Below, in pieces: positions 33,353 through 41,869 of a DNA stretch of 64,000 bases (within the stretch, counting starts at the first letter, position 1; the number at the start of each line of letters is the position of its first letter). This DNA is from Streptomyces sp. NRRL F-5135. GTDB lineage: Bacteria; Actinomycetota; Actinomycetes; Streptomycetales; Streptomycetaceae. The stretch spans positions 186,001 through 250,000 of the forward strand of contig NZ_JOHR01000006.1 in NCBI RefSeq assembly GCF_000719775.1, written 5' to 3'. The translations under genes were made by a program, and so were the position numbers. The notes beneath the pieces are model-generated. The model worked only from the letters and a program-made list of their open reading frames with translations. It was not told the origin of the DNA and ran no database searches.

Positions 33353-34183
33353 TCAGGAGGCCGTGACCAAGGATCCCGCCGGGAGTTCGGCGAACGTGCG
33401 AGGGACCGGCTCGGACGCCCCGGCGAGGATCCTGCGGCGCAGCCGGTGCAGTTCCGGCGAGGGTTCACGGTGCCCCTCGCGCCGCAGGTCGTCACTGAGG
33501 CGTTCGTAGACCCGCAGCGCCTCCGCGGGGCGTCCTGAACTCAGCAGGGCGTTCATGTAGTGCCGGTGCAGTTTCTGGTGCGTGGGGTACCGCGTGGTCA
33601 ACCGCCTCAGCTCCGGAAGGATTTCACGGTGGCGGCCGAGACGCAGCTCCACCACCGCCCACTGCTCCAGCGCGGCCATCCTGGCCTCCTGGAGGCGCCC
33701 CGTCTGGATCCGCAGGGGGCCCGCCTGCTCCAGCCCGGCGAGGGCGTCACCGCTCCACAGGGCCAGCGCGTCGCGCAGCCGCACGGCGGCGCGGGACAGA
33801 TCTCCCGCGACCATCGCCCGGTACCCGGCCCAGGCGTCGCGCTCGAATTGGAGGGCGTCCAGGGTTCCGCCGCAGGTGCTCAGCCGATGGCTGAACGGCG
33901 TGGAGGACATCAGGTCCCACTCCGTGATCCCGGCACGCTCGCCCTCCGCCTCCAGCGCGCCCGCCAGCAGCCGTCTGATCGTGGCGGCGTACGCCCGCAG
34001 TCGCGCGTCGGAGTCGGACGGCGCGCCGTACGGCCACAGTTCCTGCGCGATCAGGCACGTCGGGACGACCTGGTCCGCGCAGAGGGCCAGCAGGGCCAGC
34101 ATCCGCCGGCTCTCGGGATCCGGCGGCACCACCGAGGTGCCGTACAACGTCACGTTCAACCGCCCGAGGACTTTGATCTCCAT
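33353..34183 (-). CDS. Small SARP-family regulator
   Basis: A 276-residue SARP. ATG 34183 is chosen because MEIKVLGRLNVTLYGTSVVP is the expected SARP N-terminus and GGGGGA precedes it; codons upstream belong to leader sequence. Residues 1-95 form the winged helix, residues 105-255 the activation domain (FERDAWAGYRAMVAGDLSRA to YMNALLSSGRPAEALRVYER). No TTA codon. It is on the same strand as, and downstream of, the ArpA-like receptor gene, with an ACATAC/GTATGT inverted repeat 55 nt upstream, so it is likely a direct target of butyrolactone-receptor control. Confidence 0.88.
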   Translation of the reverse strand: MEIKVLGRLNVTLYGTSVVPPDPESRRMLALLALCADQVVPTCLIAQELWPYGAPSDSDARLRAYAATIRRLLAGALEAEGERAGITEWDLMSSTPFSHRLSTCGGTLDALQFERDAWAGYRAMVAGDLSRAAVRLRDALALWSGDALAGLEQAGPLRIQTGRLQEARMAALEQWAVVELRLGRHREILPELRRLTTRYPTHQKLHRHYMNALLSSGRPAEALRVYERLSDDLRREGHREPSPELHRLRRRILAGASEPVPRTFAELPAGSLVTAS

Positions 34184-34399
34184 GAGGCTCCCCCGCCTAG
34201 GTGAAAGATCAGTGATTGCGCCACAGCCGATACAAGAACATACGTTTTGGTATGTCAATCGCATACCCGGCCGCCCTTTAGGTCGGACATACCGCGCATA
34301 GCGACACCTTGAGCGCCACCGATCATTCACCCGGCGCGCCCCTGACGCCCTCCGGACCGGGCGGTTCCCGGCTCCCCACGAACGGTCGCGCCTGACAGG
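34184..34399. promoter_or_regulatory. Promoter region of the small SARP gene
   Basis: A 216-bp gap between the receptor stop and the SARP start. It is AT-richer than its surroundings at 34201-34270 and holds the 18-bp inverted repeat at 34238-34255; another CATAC copy follows at 34262-34266. Confidence 0.5.
34238..34255. promoter_or_regulatory. Inverted repeat resembling a butyrolactone-receptor (ARE-like) site
   Basis: ACATAC (34238-34243) and GTATGT (34250-34255) are exact inverted copies separated by GTTTTG. The hexamers match the outer half-sites of autoregulatory elements bound by ArpA/ScbR-type receptors, but the centre is shorter than the usual 22-bp element, so another TetR-like repressor is also possible. 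Confidence 0.5.
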
Positions 34400-35062
34400 T
34401 CAGCCCCTGCCGTCGTCCGCGGAGCTCAACCGCACGGCGTCCGCGAGGACCCGTGCGCCCCGGCCGGGGCGGACATCCAGCTCCATCAGTACCGCGGGTA
34501 CGGCGATCCCGGACAGCAAGTGCCGGTAGAGAGCGAGTATTTCGCGCTCCAGGTTCAGCCGCGGAGTCAGCGCCGCGACCATCGCGTTCATGCCGCCGTA
34601 CGCCCCGACGGTGATCCGGGCCGTCTCCGCCGGGTCGATGTGGAGCAAGAGCTCACCACGATCCTTGGCCTCGCTCAGCAGCTTGGTGTTCCGCTCGACC
34701 CAGTCGATGTACGGGTAGCTGCGGTTGAGCCCGTGCACCTGCTCCAGCGAGAGCCGGGCACTGGCCCGCAGCAGCGGGTCCGTGGCCAGCAGGTGCGTAT
34801 AGATCAGGCCAGTATCCACGTACTCCTGGACCTTGTACGCCTGGGGCGCCGGCACAGGAGTCTCCCTGACCTGAGCCTCCAGCACGGCGGCGGCCAGCGC
34901 CTCCTTGTTCGCGAAGTGGAAATAGAGGGCTCCCTTCGTCATGCCGACCCGGTCCAGGATGTCCGTGAGCTTCGCGGCCTCGTATCCCTTCTCGTCGAAG
35001 ACGGCCGCCGCCGCCTCAAGAATCGCCCGGCGCGTGCGAATCGCTCGGTCCTGTCTCACCAC
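34400..35062 (-). CDS. Gamma-butyrolactone receptor-like TetR regulator (ArpA/ScbR family)
   Basis: A 220-residue TetR-family protein starting at GTG 35062. The N-terminus RQDRAIRTRRAILEAAAAVF (about 3-22) and the helix-turn-helix ILDRVGMTKGALYFHFANKE (about 35-55) are typical of the ArpA/ScbR group. The ligand domain keeps an aromatic-rich core including DWVERN near residue 120, where receptors carry a conserved Trp. It sits divergently from the AfsA-family gene, the classical receptor/synthase arrangement. It is expected to repress itself, afsA or the SARP gene until a butyrolactone-type signal binds. Confidence 0.9.
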   Translation of the reverse strand: MVRQDRAIRTRRAILEAAAAVFDEKGYEAAKLTDILDRVGMTKGALYFHFANKEALAAAVLEAQVRETPVPAPQAYKVQEYVDTGLIYTHLLATDPLLRASARLSLEQVHGLNRSYPYIDWVERNTKLLSEAKDRGELLLHIDPAETARITVGAYGGMNAMVAALTPRLNLEREILALYRHLLSGIAVPAVLMELDVRPGRGARVLADAVRLSSADDGRG

Positions 35063-35328
35063 TGGGCGTACCGTCCCGTCCCTCTACGCCAACGCGACCG
35101 TGGGCGCGCATGACTCATTTCTTGCGCACATCAGGGTAGAACCAGCCCGCCTGTGTTCTATTTCACGTATCTCTCACGGTGCGGAACCCCTTCAAGAATC
35201 CCAACCCCGTTGGAAAAATGGGACTTTCTTCACTTTAGAGACACGCCTCGGAACGGAAGAGAAAACCAGCAGGTACGTATCTTTCCGCGTCGGCCGGGCA
35301 TGTCCGGCCACAACATCACGGGGGAACC
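35063..35328. promoter_or_regulatory. Divergent receptor/afsA promoter region
   Basis: A 266-bp region, clearly AT-richer than its surroundings between about 35100 and 35285. It must hold both promoters. No complete ARE-like palindrome was found by eye. Confidence 0.45.
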
Positions 35329-36333
35329 ATGGTCGAGTCCACGCCGGTCGGCGCCGCTCGTCGGACACGGCGGAGCACCGGCAACCACCCGCCCTTCCCC
35401 GGAGCCGGCGAGCTGACCTCCACGGTACCGAGGCAGCTGGTGCACCGGGCCGCCGTCGCCGAGGTCTTCCTCACCGACTGGTCCCACGTCGGCGACGACC
35501 GCCTGCGGATGCGCGCCCAGTGGCCCAGGGCACACAGCCTGTACCGCCCCACGCTGGGGCACTACGACCCCATGCTGGCCGGTGAAACCATCAGGCAGGC
35601 CGGGGTCCTCGCGGCGCACACCCGCTACGAAGTCCCCCTCGGGCACCGGTTCCTGATGCGGGAGCTGCGCATCACGGTAGGGCCCGAGCATCTGGCCGTC
35701 GGCGAGCGCCCCCTCGACCTGGACCTCGACGTGACCTTCACCGAGGTGCGCGGCCCGGGCCCCCGGCTGGCGGGCGGCTACCACGTGACAGCCCGGCACG
35801 ACGGCCACGCCGTGGCGACGGGGGGCGCCCGGTTCACCTGCGTGTCCCCCGCCGTGTACCGCCGGATCCGCGCTGCCCGGCCCACCCCGCCCGCGACCCG
35901 GCCCGCGCCGGCGGCGCGGCCCCTCCCCGCCGCGTCGGTCGGCCGCGCCTCGGACGCCGATGTCGTACTGGCCGCGGGCGGAACGCCCGGGCGCTGGCTG
36001 CTGCGTGTGGACACCGGCCATCCCGTCCTCTTCGACCACCCCGACGACCACGTACCGGGCATGGTCCTGCTGGAGGCGGCGCGCCAGGCGGCGCTGGCCG
36101 TGTCGCCGGGCACCGCCGTCCTGCCGGTCTCCATGGACAGCGTTTTCCACCGCTATGTGGAGTTCGACAGCCCCTGCTGGATCACGGTCGATCTCCCGGA
36201 CAGCCGCGGGGGGCACCCCCCGGACGGCATCCGGGTCGTCGCCCTGCAGAACGACGAGCGCGTGTACGTCTGCGAACTGACTCTCACCGATCTGTCGGCC
36301 GGGCCGGCCGAGGAGGACGTATGCAACCGGTGA
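35329..36333 (+). CDS. afsA: AfsA/ScbA-family butyrolactone synthase
   Basis: A 334-residue AfsA-family protein with two hotdog-like repeats. Repeat 1 spans about 35-165 (VHRAAVAEVFLTDW, then HYDPMLAGETIRQAGVLAAH), repeat 2 about 220-320 (FDHPDDHVPGMVLLEAARQAAL). The DxxxxGM/AGE motifs contain the residues linked to acyl transfer. AfsA condenses a beta-ketoacyl-ACP with DHAP to start A-factor-type signal synthesis. It is divergent from the receptor gene and overlaps the FAD monooxygenase by 13 bp. No separate butenolide-phosphate reductase gene is nearby. Confidence 0.92.
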   Translation: MVESTPVGAARRTRRSTGNHPPFPGAGELTSTVPRQLVHRAAVAEVFLTDWSHVGDDRLRMRAQWPRAHSLYRPTLGHYDPMLAGETIRQAGVLAAHTRYEVPLGHRFLMRELRITVGPEHLAVGERPLDLDLDVTFTEVRGPGPRLAGGYHVTARHDGHAVATGGARFTCVSPAVYRRIRAARPTPPATRPAPAARPLPAASVGRASDADVVLAAGGTPGRWLLRVDTGHPVLFDHPDDHVPGMVLLEAARQAALAVSPGTAVLPVSMDSVFHRYVEFDSPCWITVDLPDSRGGHPPDGIRVVALQNDERVYVCELTLTDLSAGPAEEDVCNR

Positions 36334-37811
36334 TGTCCCCCGCCGATGCCGTCGTCGCCGATGTCATCGTCGTCGGTGGCGGGCCGGTCGGCATGCTGCT
36401 CGCCGCGGAGCTGGCCGGCTTCGGCGTCGACACGCTCCTGCTGGAGAGCAAGGAAGCCACCGACGAGCAGCCGAAGGCCGGCACGGTGCACGCCCGTGCC
36501 GCGCAATCCCTCGCGCGGCGCGGCTATCAGAGCGGCACCCGGCCGGCCGGTGCCACGCGGCAGCCCTTCCACTTCGCCGGCCTACCGGGGCTGTCGATCG
36601 AAGCCCCCGGCGGCGAACCGGCCCCCGTGCTGAAACGCGCCCAGGCCGCGTACGAGCGGGAGTTCGAGGCCGCCGCGGTCGCCCGGGGCGCCCGGATACT
36701 GCGCCGCCACCGCGTCGTGGACCTCGCGCCCCGCCCGCCCGGTGTCCGTGTCACGGCCGAGGCGCCCGACGGCGTCCGGACGTTCGACGCCGCGTACCTC
36801 ATCGGCGCCGACGGTGCCCGCAGCACGGTACGCGCGCGGTGCGGCTTCCCGGTCGACACCTCACCGGCGTCCGTCTCGGCGCTGATGGGCCTCGTCCGGC
36901 TCACCGGCCCCGCCCGCCCGGAACCCGGCTGGCAGCGGACGCCCCGCGGCTGGATCATCAGCCGGCCCGACGCCGACGGCCGCCACCTGGTGCGCACCCT
37001 CGACTGCACCCGGGCCCACCCCGACCGGCACGCCCCGGTCACCTTGGCGGAACTGCGCGGCGAGGTGGCGTGGATAGCGGATGCCGACATCGGCATGGAC
37101 GACCCGCTCGGGCTCACCCGGTTCAGCGACTTCTCGCTCCTGACCCGGCGGTTCCGCCAGGACCGGGTCTTCCTGGTGGGTGACGCGGCCCATACGCACT
37201 TCCCCGTCGGCGGCCAGGGAATGAGCACCGGGCTCCTGGACGCCCTCAACCTGGCGTGGAAACTGGCGCACGCCGTACACGGCCGGGCGGGTGAGCACCT
37301 GCTCGGCACCTACGACTCCGAACGCCGCCCGGTCGCGTCCCGACTGGTCGACAACACCCGTGCCCAACTGGCGCTCATGCGCCCCGGGCCGGAGACCGAC
37401 GCGCTGCGGTCCCTGATGGCCGAGGTTCTGGAGACCGAGGACGGCCGCGCGTTGCTCAGCGGCATGATCAGCGCCCAGGAGACCTCGTACCGGCCGCGCT
37501 CGCCGGAATCCTCCGCGTGGGAGGGCCGCTTCCTGCCCAACCTGCCGCTCGTCACGGAGGACGAGGGCCCCACGGACGTCGTCCGCCTCCTGCGCGACGG
37601 CCGCCCCCTGCTGCTGCTCGCGTCCGACGCGGACGCCTCGCTCACCAAGGCGGCCGAGAGCCGGCCGGATACCCTGCGCACCGTGCGCGTACGGGCGGAA
37701 ACCGCGCTGCCGAGCGAGGCGCTGCTGGTCAGACCGGACGGTTACGTCGGCTGGGCCGCCGACGGCGACGACCTCGAGGACGCGCTCACCGACTGGTTCG
37801 GCACCCGGTGA
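36321..37811 (+). CDS. FAD-dependent monooxygenase (PgaE/OxyS-like aromatic hydroxylase) coupled to afsA
   Basis: A 496-residue class A flavoprotein: VIVVGGGPVGMLLAAELAGFG (about 14-34), YLIGADGARSTVRARCGF (about 157-174), and FLVGDAAHTHFPVGGQGMSTGLLDALNLAWKLA (about 284-316). The C-terminal thioredoxin-like domain (about 400-496) is typical of polyketide hydroxylases. No PKS is present, and the gene overlaps afsA, so two hypotheses exist: oxidative tailoring of the butyrolactone-type signal, or tailoring of the cluster's aromatic product. Start ATG 36321 has GAGGAGG upstream. Confidence 0.85.
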   Translation: MQPVMSPADAVVADVIVVGGGPVGMLLAAELAGFGVDTLLLESKEATDEQPKAGTVHARAAQSLARRGYQSGTRPAGATRQPFHFAGLPGLSIEAPGGEPAPVLKRAQAAYEREFEAAAVARGARILRRHRVVDLAPRPPGVRVTAEAPDGVRTFDAAYLIGADGARSTVRARCGFPVDTSPASVSALMGLVRLTGPARPEPGWQRTPRGWIISRPDADGRHLVRTLDCTRAHPDRHAPVTLAELRGEVAWIADADIGMDDPLGLTRFSDFSLLTRRFRQDRVFLVGDAAHTHFPVGGQGMSTGLLDALNLAWKLAHAVHGRAGEHLLGTYDSERRPVASRLVDNTRAQLALMRPGPETDALRSLMAEVLETEDGRALLSGMISAQETSYRPRSPESSAWEGRFLPNLPLVTEDEGPTDVVRLLRDGRPLLLLASDADASLTKAAESRPDTLRTVRVRAETALPSEALLVRPDGYVGWAADGDDLEDALTDWFGTR

Positions 37812-38135
37812 ACGGGAGCACGCGCTTCCGCGGGCGCCACCGGTCAGGGTCCGCGCATGGGGAACCCGGCAGCACGTCAACTGCCCTGGCGGGGCGTCAA
37901 CTGGCCGATTCCGAGTCGTGGCGGCGAATGCCCTTCCACGAACCGGCGAAGCGCTTCGGCCCTTCCTGAGCCGCCCCCGGGGCTGCCGGGACGCCGGCTG
38001 CCGCAGCCGAACCGACGAACAATCAGCACCAAAGGCATACCAAAAGCCCAACGAATTTGACTTAACTTGCTTAAGTCAAACAATTGGATTATCTGTTCTG
38101 TGTCACTCAGCGATCGCCCACACGGAGGCCCGACC
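37812..38135. promoter_or_regulatory. Intergenic region before the MFS pump
   Basis: A 324-bp gap with no credible gene. Its last 90 bases are AT-rich and hold the operator-like inverted repeat at 38056-38080 and a likely promoter. Confidence 0.5.
38056..38080. promoter_or_regulatory. Perfect 10-bp inverted repeat, operator for the MFS pump
   Basis: TTTGACTTAA (38056-38065) and TTAAGTCAAA (38071-38080) are exact inverted copies around CTTGC. A TTGACT hexamer (-35-like) is inside the left arm. The site ends 55 nt upstream of the pump's ATG. The form is typical of MarR- or TetR-family operators. Confidence 0.6.
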
Positions 38136-39683
38136 ATGTCCCACACCCATTCCGGACCGCCCGACGAGGGGGCGTCGGCGCCGCGGTCGAGTGCGATCGT
38201 GGCGGTCCTGGCCTTCAGCGGGATCGTCGTCGCCACGATGCAGACCCTCGTCATCCCGATCGTCCCGGAACTCCCCAGGCTGATCGACGCCCCCGCGTCG
38301 GACACCGCCTGGGCCGTCACCGCCACCCTGCTCGCCGCCGCCGTCGCCACCCCGATGGCGGGGCGGCTGGGCGACATGTTCGGCAAGCGCCGCCTGCTCC
38401 TGATCAGTCTGGTCCTGCTGGTGACCGGGTCGGTCACCGCGGCGCTCAGCGAGTCCCTGCCCGTGCTGATCGTCGGGCGGCTCCTCCAGGGCCTGTCGGG
38501 CGGCGTGATCCCGCTCGGCATCAGCATCATGCGCGACGAACTGCCCGCCGAACGGCTCGCGTCCGCCACCGCCGTGATGAGCGCGTCCCTGGGCGTCGGG
38601 GGCGCGCTCGGCCTGCCCACCGCCGCGCTCATCGCCGAGAACTTCGACTGGCACACGCTGTTCTGGGCCTCGGGAAGTCTGGGGGCCGTCGCCACCGTGC
38701 TCGTGCTGACCCTCGTACCGGAGTCCAAGGTGCGCACCGGCGGGCGCTTCGACCTGGTCGGCGCCATCGGTATGGCGGCGGGGCTGGTCTGCCTGCTGCT
38801 GGCGATCTCCAAGGGCGCCGACTGGGGCTGGGGCAGCGGCACCACGCTCAGGCTCTTCGCGGCGGCCGTCGTCATCCTGCTGGTGTGGGGCCTGTTCGAA
38901 CTGCGCACGCCTCAGCCGCTGGTGGACCTGCGCACCACCGCCCGTCGCCAGGTGCTGTTCACCAACCTCTCCTCCATAGCACTCGGCTTCTCGATGTTCG
39001 CGATGTCCCTGGTGCTTCCGCAGCTTCTGCAGCTTCCCGAGGCGACCGGCTACGGCCTGGGGCAGTCCCTGCTCGCGGCCGGCCTGGTCATGGCGCCGTC
39101 CGGGCTGGTGATGCTGGCCATCGCCCCGGTCTCCGCCGCCCTCTCGAAGGCCAAGGGCCCGAAGATCACCCTGATGACCGGTGCGCTGATCGTGGCCGCC
39201 GGTTACGGCCTGAACATCGTCCTGATGGACCAGGTCTGGCAGCTGGTGCTCGTCTCCTGCGTCATCGGTTGCGGTATCGGCTTCACCTACGGCGCGATGC
39301 CCGCGCTCATCATGGGCGCCGTACCCCGGTCCGAGACGGGCGCCGCCAACAGCCTCAACACGCTGATGCGGTCCATCGGCACCTCGGTCGCCAGCGCGCT
39401 GGCCGGCGTCATCCTGGCCCAGATGACCACCGCGCTCGGCCCCGTGTCCGTGCCGTCCCAGAACGGTTTCCGCACCGTCCTGGCCCTCGGCGCCGGCGCC
39501 GCGCTCCTCTCCTTCGCCCTCGCCGCTTTCATCCCGCGCCGGAGCGCCGGACAGGCGACGGCGACGCCGGCGGCCTCGGGCCCCGCCGAGGGGCCCCGGC
39601 CGTTCGGCGACTCCCCCAACCCGCCGACGGAAAAACTCCGGCCCGGGCGGGCCAATATCTATGGCCAGGAAATGAGAAATTGA
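38136..39683 (+). CDS. MFS multidrug efflux pump, DHA2 (14-TMS) family
   Basis: A 515-residue transporter; ATG 38136 has CGGAGG upstream, and the N-terminal His/Pro/Gly-rich stretch precedes helix 1 (about 23-43). About 14 hydrophobic helices are present. GRLGDMFGKRRLLLISL (about 77-93) is MFS motif A, and GRLLQGLSGGVIPLG (about 114-128) is motif B/C-like. Likely exports an antibiotic or toxic intermediate. It stands alone behind a strong operator; its repressor is not adjacent unless the ArpA-like receptor serves. Confidence 0.87.
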   Translation: MSHTHSGPPDEGASAPRSSAIVAVLAFSGIVVATMQTLVIPIVPELPRLIDAPASDTAWAVTATLLAAAVATPMAGRLGDMFGKRRLLLISLVLLVTGSVTAALSESLPVLIVGRLLQGLSGGVIPLGISIMRDELPAERLASATAVMSASLGVGGALGLPTAALIAENFDWHTLFWASGSLGAVATVLVLTLVPESKVRTGGRFDLVGAIGMAAGLVCLLLAISKGADWGWGSGTTLRLFAAAVVILLVWGLFELRTPQPLVDLRTTARRQVLFTNLSSIALGFSMFAMSLVLPQLLQLPEATGYGLGQSLLAAGLVMAPSGLVMLAIAPVSAALSKAKGPKITLMTGALIVAAGYGLNIVLMDQVWQLVLVSCVIGCGIGFTYGAMPALIMGAVPRSETGAANSLNTLMRSIGTSVASALAGVILAQMTTALGPVSVPSQNGFRTVLALGAGAALLSFALAAFIPRRSAGQATATPAASGPAEGPRPFGDSPNPPTEKLRPGRANIYGQEMRN

Positions 39684-39928
39684 CGCGATGCGCGGTCAGG
39701 ATTCCTGCCCCACCAACGGAGTCCAATGATTGACCGCGCACGCCCGGTCGTGCCGTGCTACTGTCCATATCAGTTGCAGTTGTGGTTACCGAAAGCTTCG
39801 AGACGTTCGCACCGACCGGTGCACCGGTGGACTTTATATTCCCCGGTCATTTCCGGCGGGGTGATCATTACGGCGACGCGGAGTCCGCAATGAGCGAATT
39901 CCGGCCCACACCCCGAAGGAGATATGAA
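39684..39928. promoter_or_regulatory. Long leader region of the cold-shock gene
   Basis: A 245-bp gap with AT-rich blocks (39755-39790, 39825-39880). Cold-shock genes usually have long structured leaders. A TTGACC hexamer is at 39730-39735, but the following -10-like TACTGT is too far to be assigned. The SD GAAGGAG is at 39915-39921. Confidence 0.45.
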
Positions 39929-40132
39929 ATGTCTACTGGCACCGTGAAGTGGTTCAACGCGGAAAAGGGCTTCGGCTTCATCGAGCAGGACGGCGGCGGC
40001 GCCGACGTCTTCGCCCACTACTCGAACATCGCCGCCCAGGGCTTCCGCGAGCTGTCGGAAGGCCAGAAGGTGAAGTTCGACATCGCGCAGGGCCAGAAGG
40101 GCCCGACGGCGGAGAACATCGTTCCCGCCTGA
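39929..40132 (+). CDS. Cold-shock protein (CspA family)
   Basis: A 67-residue single OB-fold protein, the usual Csp length. RNP1 (GFGFIEQ, about 15-21) and RNP2 (DVFAHYS, about 27-33) are present. It binds RNA or single-stranded DNA as a chaperone. ATG 39929 follows GAAGGAG. A perfect hairpin terminator follows 18 nt after the stop, and a DEAD-box helicase is next, a functionally matched neighbour. Confidence 0.96.
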   Translation: MSTGTVKWFNAEKGFGFIEQDGGGADVFAHYSNIAAQGFRELSEGQKVKFDIAQGQKGPTAENIVPA

Positions 40133-40150
40133 CGCCGACGCTTGTTTCGC

Positions 40151-40186
40151 GACTGGGGCCCGCACCTTGGGGTGCGGGCCCCAGTC
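40151..40186 (+). terminator. Perfect 16-bp stem terminator after the cold-shock gene
   Basis: GACTGGGGCCCGCACC (40151-40166) pairs perfectly with GGTGCGGGCCCCAGTC (40171-40186) around TTGG. There is no U-run. Confidence 0.85.
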
Positions 40187-40333
40187 GGCTGCGTTCAGGG
40201 TGACCGGACGGAATGCTCCACACCCGTGGTACTCCCCGTTCAATCACCGGAGCCGATCGGGTGGAACAACCGGTCGGGCCCACCGTCTTCGGCCCGTGCT
40301 TGCGATTCTCTGCGCCGCTCATTCGCTGCGGGA

Positions 40334-40361
40334 TTCCTTGATACGTGGCTACATCAAGGAA
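40334..40361 (+). promoter_or_regulatory. Hairpin covering the helicase ribosome binding site
   Basis: TTCCTTGAT (40334-40342) pairs exactly with ATCAAGGAA (40353-40361) around a 10-nt loop. The right arm includes most of the SD sequence AAGGAAGG (40356-40363) that serves GTG 40369. In the folded state the SD would be blocked, suggesting control by temperature, an RNA chaperone or the helicase itself. Confidence 0.6.
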
Positions 40362-40368
40362 GGTCCGT

Positions 40369-41826
40369 GTGAATCACACACGTACGAATGTTCACTCTGC
40401 CCGTAGCCGTGCCGGAAACACGGGCTCCGTAAGGAGCGGCGGCCGCTCCGGCGCCCCGCGCCGTCGCCAGGGCGGCGGTGGCCGACCGGCCTCGCCGCAG
40501 GGCGAATTCGCGCTGCCGGCGACGATCACGCCCGCGTTGCCCGCCGTCGAGTCGTTCGCCGACCTCGCCCTGCCGGCGCCGTTGCTGGCCGCGCTCGGCC
40601 ATGAAGGCGTGACCGTACCGTTCCCGATCCAGGCGGCCACCCTGCCGAACTCGCTGGCCGGCCGGGACGTACTCGGCCGTGGCCGCACCGGTTCGGGCAA
40701 GACCCTCGCCTTCGGCCTCGCGGTGCTGGCCCGTACGGCGGGCCGGCGGGCCGAGTCACGGCAGCCGCTCGCCCTCATCCTCGTGCCCACCCGCGAGCTG
40801 GCCCAACAGGCCACCGACGCGCTCGCTCCGTACGCCCGCTCCGTGCGACTGCGGCTGGCCACGGTGGTCGGCGGGATGCCGATCGGCAGACAGGCCGGGG
40901 CGCTGCGGGCCGGGGCGGAGATCGTCGTGGCGACACCGGGACGGCTCAAGGACCTCATCGACCGTGGCGACTGCCGGCTGGGCGACGTCCGCGTCACCGT
41001 CCTCGACGAGGCCGACCAGATGGCCGACATGGGGTTTATGCCCCAGGTCACCGCGCTGCTCGACCTTGTGCGCGCCGGAGGCCAGCGGATGCTCTTCTCG
41101 GCGACGCTGGACCGCAACGTCGACCGGCTGGTGCGCCGCTACCTGACCGACCCGGTGGTCCACTCCGTCGACCCGGCCGCGGGGGCGGTCACCACGATGG
41201 AGCACCACGTGCTGCACGTGCGCGACGCGGACAAGCACCGGGCCACCACCGAGATCGCGGCGCGCGAAGGCCGAGTGATCATGTTCCTGGACACCAAGCA
41301 CGCCGTGGACCGGCTGACGAAGCACCTGCTGCACAGCGGCGTCCGTGCCGCGGCCCTGCACGGCGGCAAGTCCCAGCCGCAGCGCACGCGGACCCTGACT
41401 CAGTTCAGGAACGGGCACGTGACGGTGCTGGTGGCGACCAACGTCGCCGCGCGCGGGATCCATGTCGACCACCTCGACCTGGTCGTCAACGTCGACCCGC
41501 CCAGCGACCCCAAGGACTACCTGCACCGTGGCGGTCGCACGGCGCGCGCCGGCGAGTCCGGCAGTGTCGTCACGCTGGTCACCCCCGATCAGCGTCGCAG
41601 CATGAGCCGGCTGATGACGTCGGCCGGCATCACTCCGCGGATCACCCCGGTGCGTTCCGGCGAGGCGGAGCTGAGCCGCATCACAGGCGCCCAGGTCCCG
41701 CCCGGTGTCCCTGTCGTCATCACCGCGCCGGTCGCGGAAAGTCCCCGCCGCGCGGGGTCCGCCTCGTCCGGGAGCCGCCGCGGCCGCTCCGGCCGGGGCC
41801 GGTCCGCCGTCGAGCGCGCGGCATAG
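40369..41826 (+). CDS. DEAD-box ATP-dependent RNA helicase
   Basis: A 485-residue helicase; GTG 40369 is chosen because AAGGAAGG lies 5 nt before it (an in-frame GTG at 40345 falls in the loop of the hairpin). Motifs: Q motif (VPFPIQAATLP, about 77-87), I (GRTGSGKT), Ia (PTRELAQQ), Ib (ATPGRL), II (LDEADQ), III (SATL), IV-V (VATNVAARGIHV) and VI (HRGGRTARAG). Basic tails at both ends bind RNA. It follows the cold-shock gene, so cold-adaptation RNA remodelling is likely. Confidence 0.94.
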   Translation: MNHTRTNVHSARSRAGNTGSVRSGGRSGAPRRRQGGGGRPASPQGEFALPATITPALPAVESFADLALPAPLLAALGHEGVTVPFPIQAATLPNSLAGRDVLGRGRTGSGKTLAFGLAVLARTAGRRAESRQPLALILVPTRELAQQATDALAPYARSVRLRLATVVGGMPIGRQAGALRAGAEIVVATPGRLKDLIDRGDCRLGDVRVTVLDEADQMADMGFMPQVTALLDLVRAGGQRMLFSATLDRNVDRLVRRYLTDPVVHSVDPAAGAVTTMEHHVLHVRDADKHRATTEIAAREGRVIMFLDTKHAVDRLTKHLLHSGVRAAALHGGKSQPQRTRTLTQFRNGHVTVLVATNVAARGIHVDHLDLVVNVDPPSDPKDYLHRGGRTARAGESGSVVTLVTPDQRRSMSRLMTSAGITPRITPVRSGEAELSRITGAQVPPGVPVVITAPVAESPRRAGSASSGSRRGRSGRGRSAVERAA

Positions 41827-41869
41827 GGGCGACGTGATCCGAAAGTCCACCCATCCCGCAGGAGGCACC

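Noticed and set aside
36321..37811. Polyketide hydroxylase of a type II PKS cluster
   Set aside because: No ketosynthase, ACP or cyclase genes occur in the window, so only the flavoprotein family is asserted.
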